Positions 62,622 through 64,000 of a DNA stretch of 64,000 nt are shown piece by piece. Location of the stretch: assembly GCA_011800805.1 (NCBI GenBank), contig MPNW01000147.1, forward strand, positions 171,872 through 235,871, written 5' to 3'. The translations under genes and the position numbers were made by a program. The stretch comes from Hirudo medicinalis (Eukaryota; Annelida; Clitellata; Hirudinida; Hirudinidae). Within the stretch, counting starts at the first letter, position 1, and each line of letters starts with the position of its first letter. Under the pieces are notes generated by a model, which was not told the origin of the DNA, ran no database searches, and was given only the letters and a program-made list of their open reading frames with translations.

Positions 62622-64000
62622 TTCCATCTATCACATCATAACATCATGTCTTAAATAGTCCTTCCTTTTTGGGAACCTATTTGTATACATATATGCTTTA
62701 TATATTTAAGTATACATAAATGTACTGAGCAGGACCAAAATTTATTACAAGCAGCAATAAAAACATGTAGTTAATAATAATAAAAATAATTAGCAATTCT
62801 CTCTACTGGATCTTCCCTGCTTAGGAGATATGACCTGTTTTCTCAAACTTTATTGGATTGCGTGACAGGTCCAAGCCAGACAATGTTTTAAAAGTTGTTT
62901 AACAAATTAACTTCATTAAAATTAGAAATTAAATTCACACAAAATTACAAATGTACTGATTTTTTACGTTTTGTTTTTAAATATTTTTATTCCACAGGGA
63001 ATTACCATTCGAAATATCTTTGTGTTAATTCAATAATCTGTACATGAAATGTCATTCTTCAAAACGGCTCTTTGTAACTGTGGGATTCTATTCTAAGATT
63101 TCTGAATAATTTTCAAATTCTAAATATGCCCTTTATGACTCCATCCAGGTGATCGAACCTTTCTTACCTGAAGCACACCTGTGGCAATGATCTTCATCAT
63201 TTGTCTTGCGTCGTCGAAATTACTTTCATTGGTAGTCAAGGCAACCTTCTGTGTCGTGTTGTCTTTCATGCTGTCTGGATAATTTTGAATTTTTAACAGT
63301 TCTAGTTTATTTCATTGATAATCAATATTTAGGTTTTTTTGGGCAAATGATACTACAGCTATAACTAATTATTTTATTTTTGGAATTGTTCCTGAAATTA
63401 TATTACCAACATTTTATTGGTATTGTCAAAACCTATTTATACCTTTCTTCTATAAATGTGTCTCAGGAATTTAAGGAGTAGCTAGTTGTTAACCTGTGGT
63501 TGAGGCAAGAGAATTTGGCCTCGCCTTGCTCTGAATTCCGAAACAATCAGCCCAATCTCAGCTTGCCAAGTTGCCGGGTGCTGCCGAGCAATTGTCTTCC
63601 GCGGCTCATTGTTGCCGGCGAAATACTGGTTCGTTGCCGGCTCGCTTCGGAGAATACGGTGTCAATGCCACTCCATTGTTGAACTGGCGGCGTTCGAGTT
63701 TCTTTGTGCTCAAAAGTAGTTTAATTACTCTTGTAAGGAATTGTGGCATTTTTGCTGGTCAAGGTCTCGACTTCTTTTCAAATCATTTTCAAACTGGGAC
63801 AATTCCGATTCTTATCGTGGGTCTTTCAACCTCCCATCCATCATGCCCAGTCATTTTCGAATGTGATGATTTGTGAGATTTATTAAACCCGACCAGTTGG
63901 CCAAAAAAATTGTATCACATTTTTGTTATGCTATTTTTTTTACTTCCTAAGCAATTGTAATAATATACCTTTATAAGATCATTCTTATTACGTTTAAAAA
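62622..64000. other. Right-end region, nothing firmly identified
   Basis: AT-rich to about 63490. 63490-63880 is GC-richer and has a plus-strand open frame of 101 residues (63571-63876) without a recognisable domain or splice context. It may be a repeat or an exon of the preceding gene. The rest is low-complexity AT. Confidence 0.3.

Overview
This window is nuclear DNA from an animal, probably an AT-rich non-vertebrate metazoan. The evidence is nine multi-exon protein genes with GT-AG introns, of families typical of animals (paxillin, an I-BAR MTSS-type protein, a Sox factor, an augmin subunit), embedded in AT-rich sequence with microsatellites and decayed transposons. The phylum cannot be fixed from the sequence alone. 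There is a 911-base assembly gap at 27194-28104 and single N positions at 44237 and 46483.

Layout. 1-3720 is a graveyard of mobile elements: a Ty3/gypsy-type integrase fragment, a hAT-like transposase relic, a dispersed repeat and an LTR-like element. 3724-10154 (+) is an MTSS-like I-BAR gene of nine exons. 10419-14861 (-) is a 21-finger C2H2 protein gene, tail to tail with it. 16194-20082 (-) is paxillin (nine exons). 21891-26282 (-) is ANAPC7 (14 exons), with a tRNA-derived SINE in one intron. 26283-29973 holds the gap and a collapsed LINE. 29974-37063 (+) is RPS6KC1 (15 exons). 37838-38679 (-) is a CCDC28 homologue. 39829-42464 (+) is HAUS4, lacking only its first exon, and it forms a divergent pair with CCDC28. 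42465-48000 is a microsatellite-rich repeat island. 48072-50018 (+) is a Sox gene with a clear TATA box. 50250-56141 (-) is IGHMBP2 (16 exons), converging on the Sox gene. 56142-64000 is mostly repeats (second copies of two elements from the left end) plus coding exons of an unrecognised gene at 61191-62621.

Exon models were built by hand from splice sites and protein homology known to me. For MTSS, the zinc-finger gene, paxillin, ANAPC7, RPS6KC1, CCDC28, Sox and IGHMBP2 the exon phases close exactly and give uninterrupted proteins of 503, 1422, 436, 490, 986, 132, 498 and 1022 residues. No operon-like logic links the genes. Several do share a cell-biology theme (actin and adhesion: MTSS, paxillin; mitosis: ANAPC7, HAUS4), but this is probably coincidence of position.

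No clearly undescribed biological system is visible. The most interesting points are: an HMG box in the Sox gene enlarged by about eight residues; a GC-AG intron in IGHMBP2; a second, partial copy of an IGHMBP2 helicase-motif exon sitting in an intron of the same gene; an MTSS homologue that seems to lack its WH2 tail; a 360-base insertion with 6-base target duplications in RPS6KC1; and the unassigned gene near the right end.
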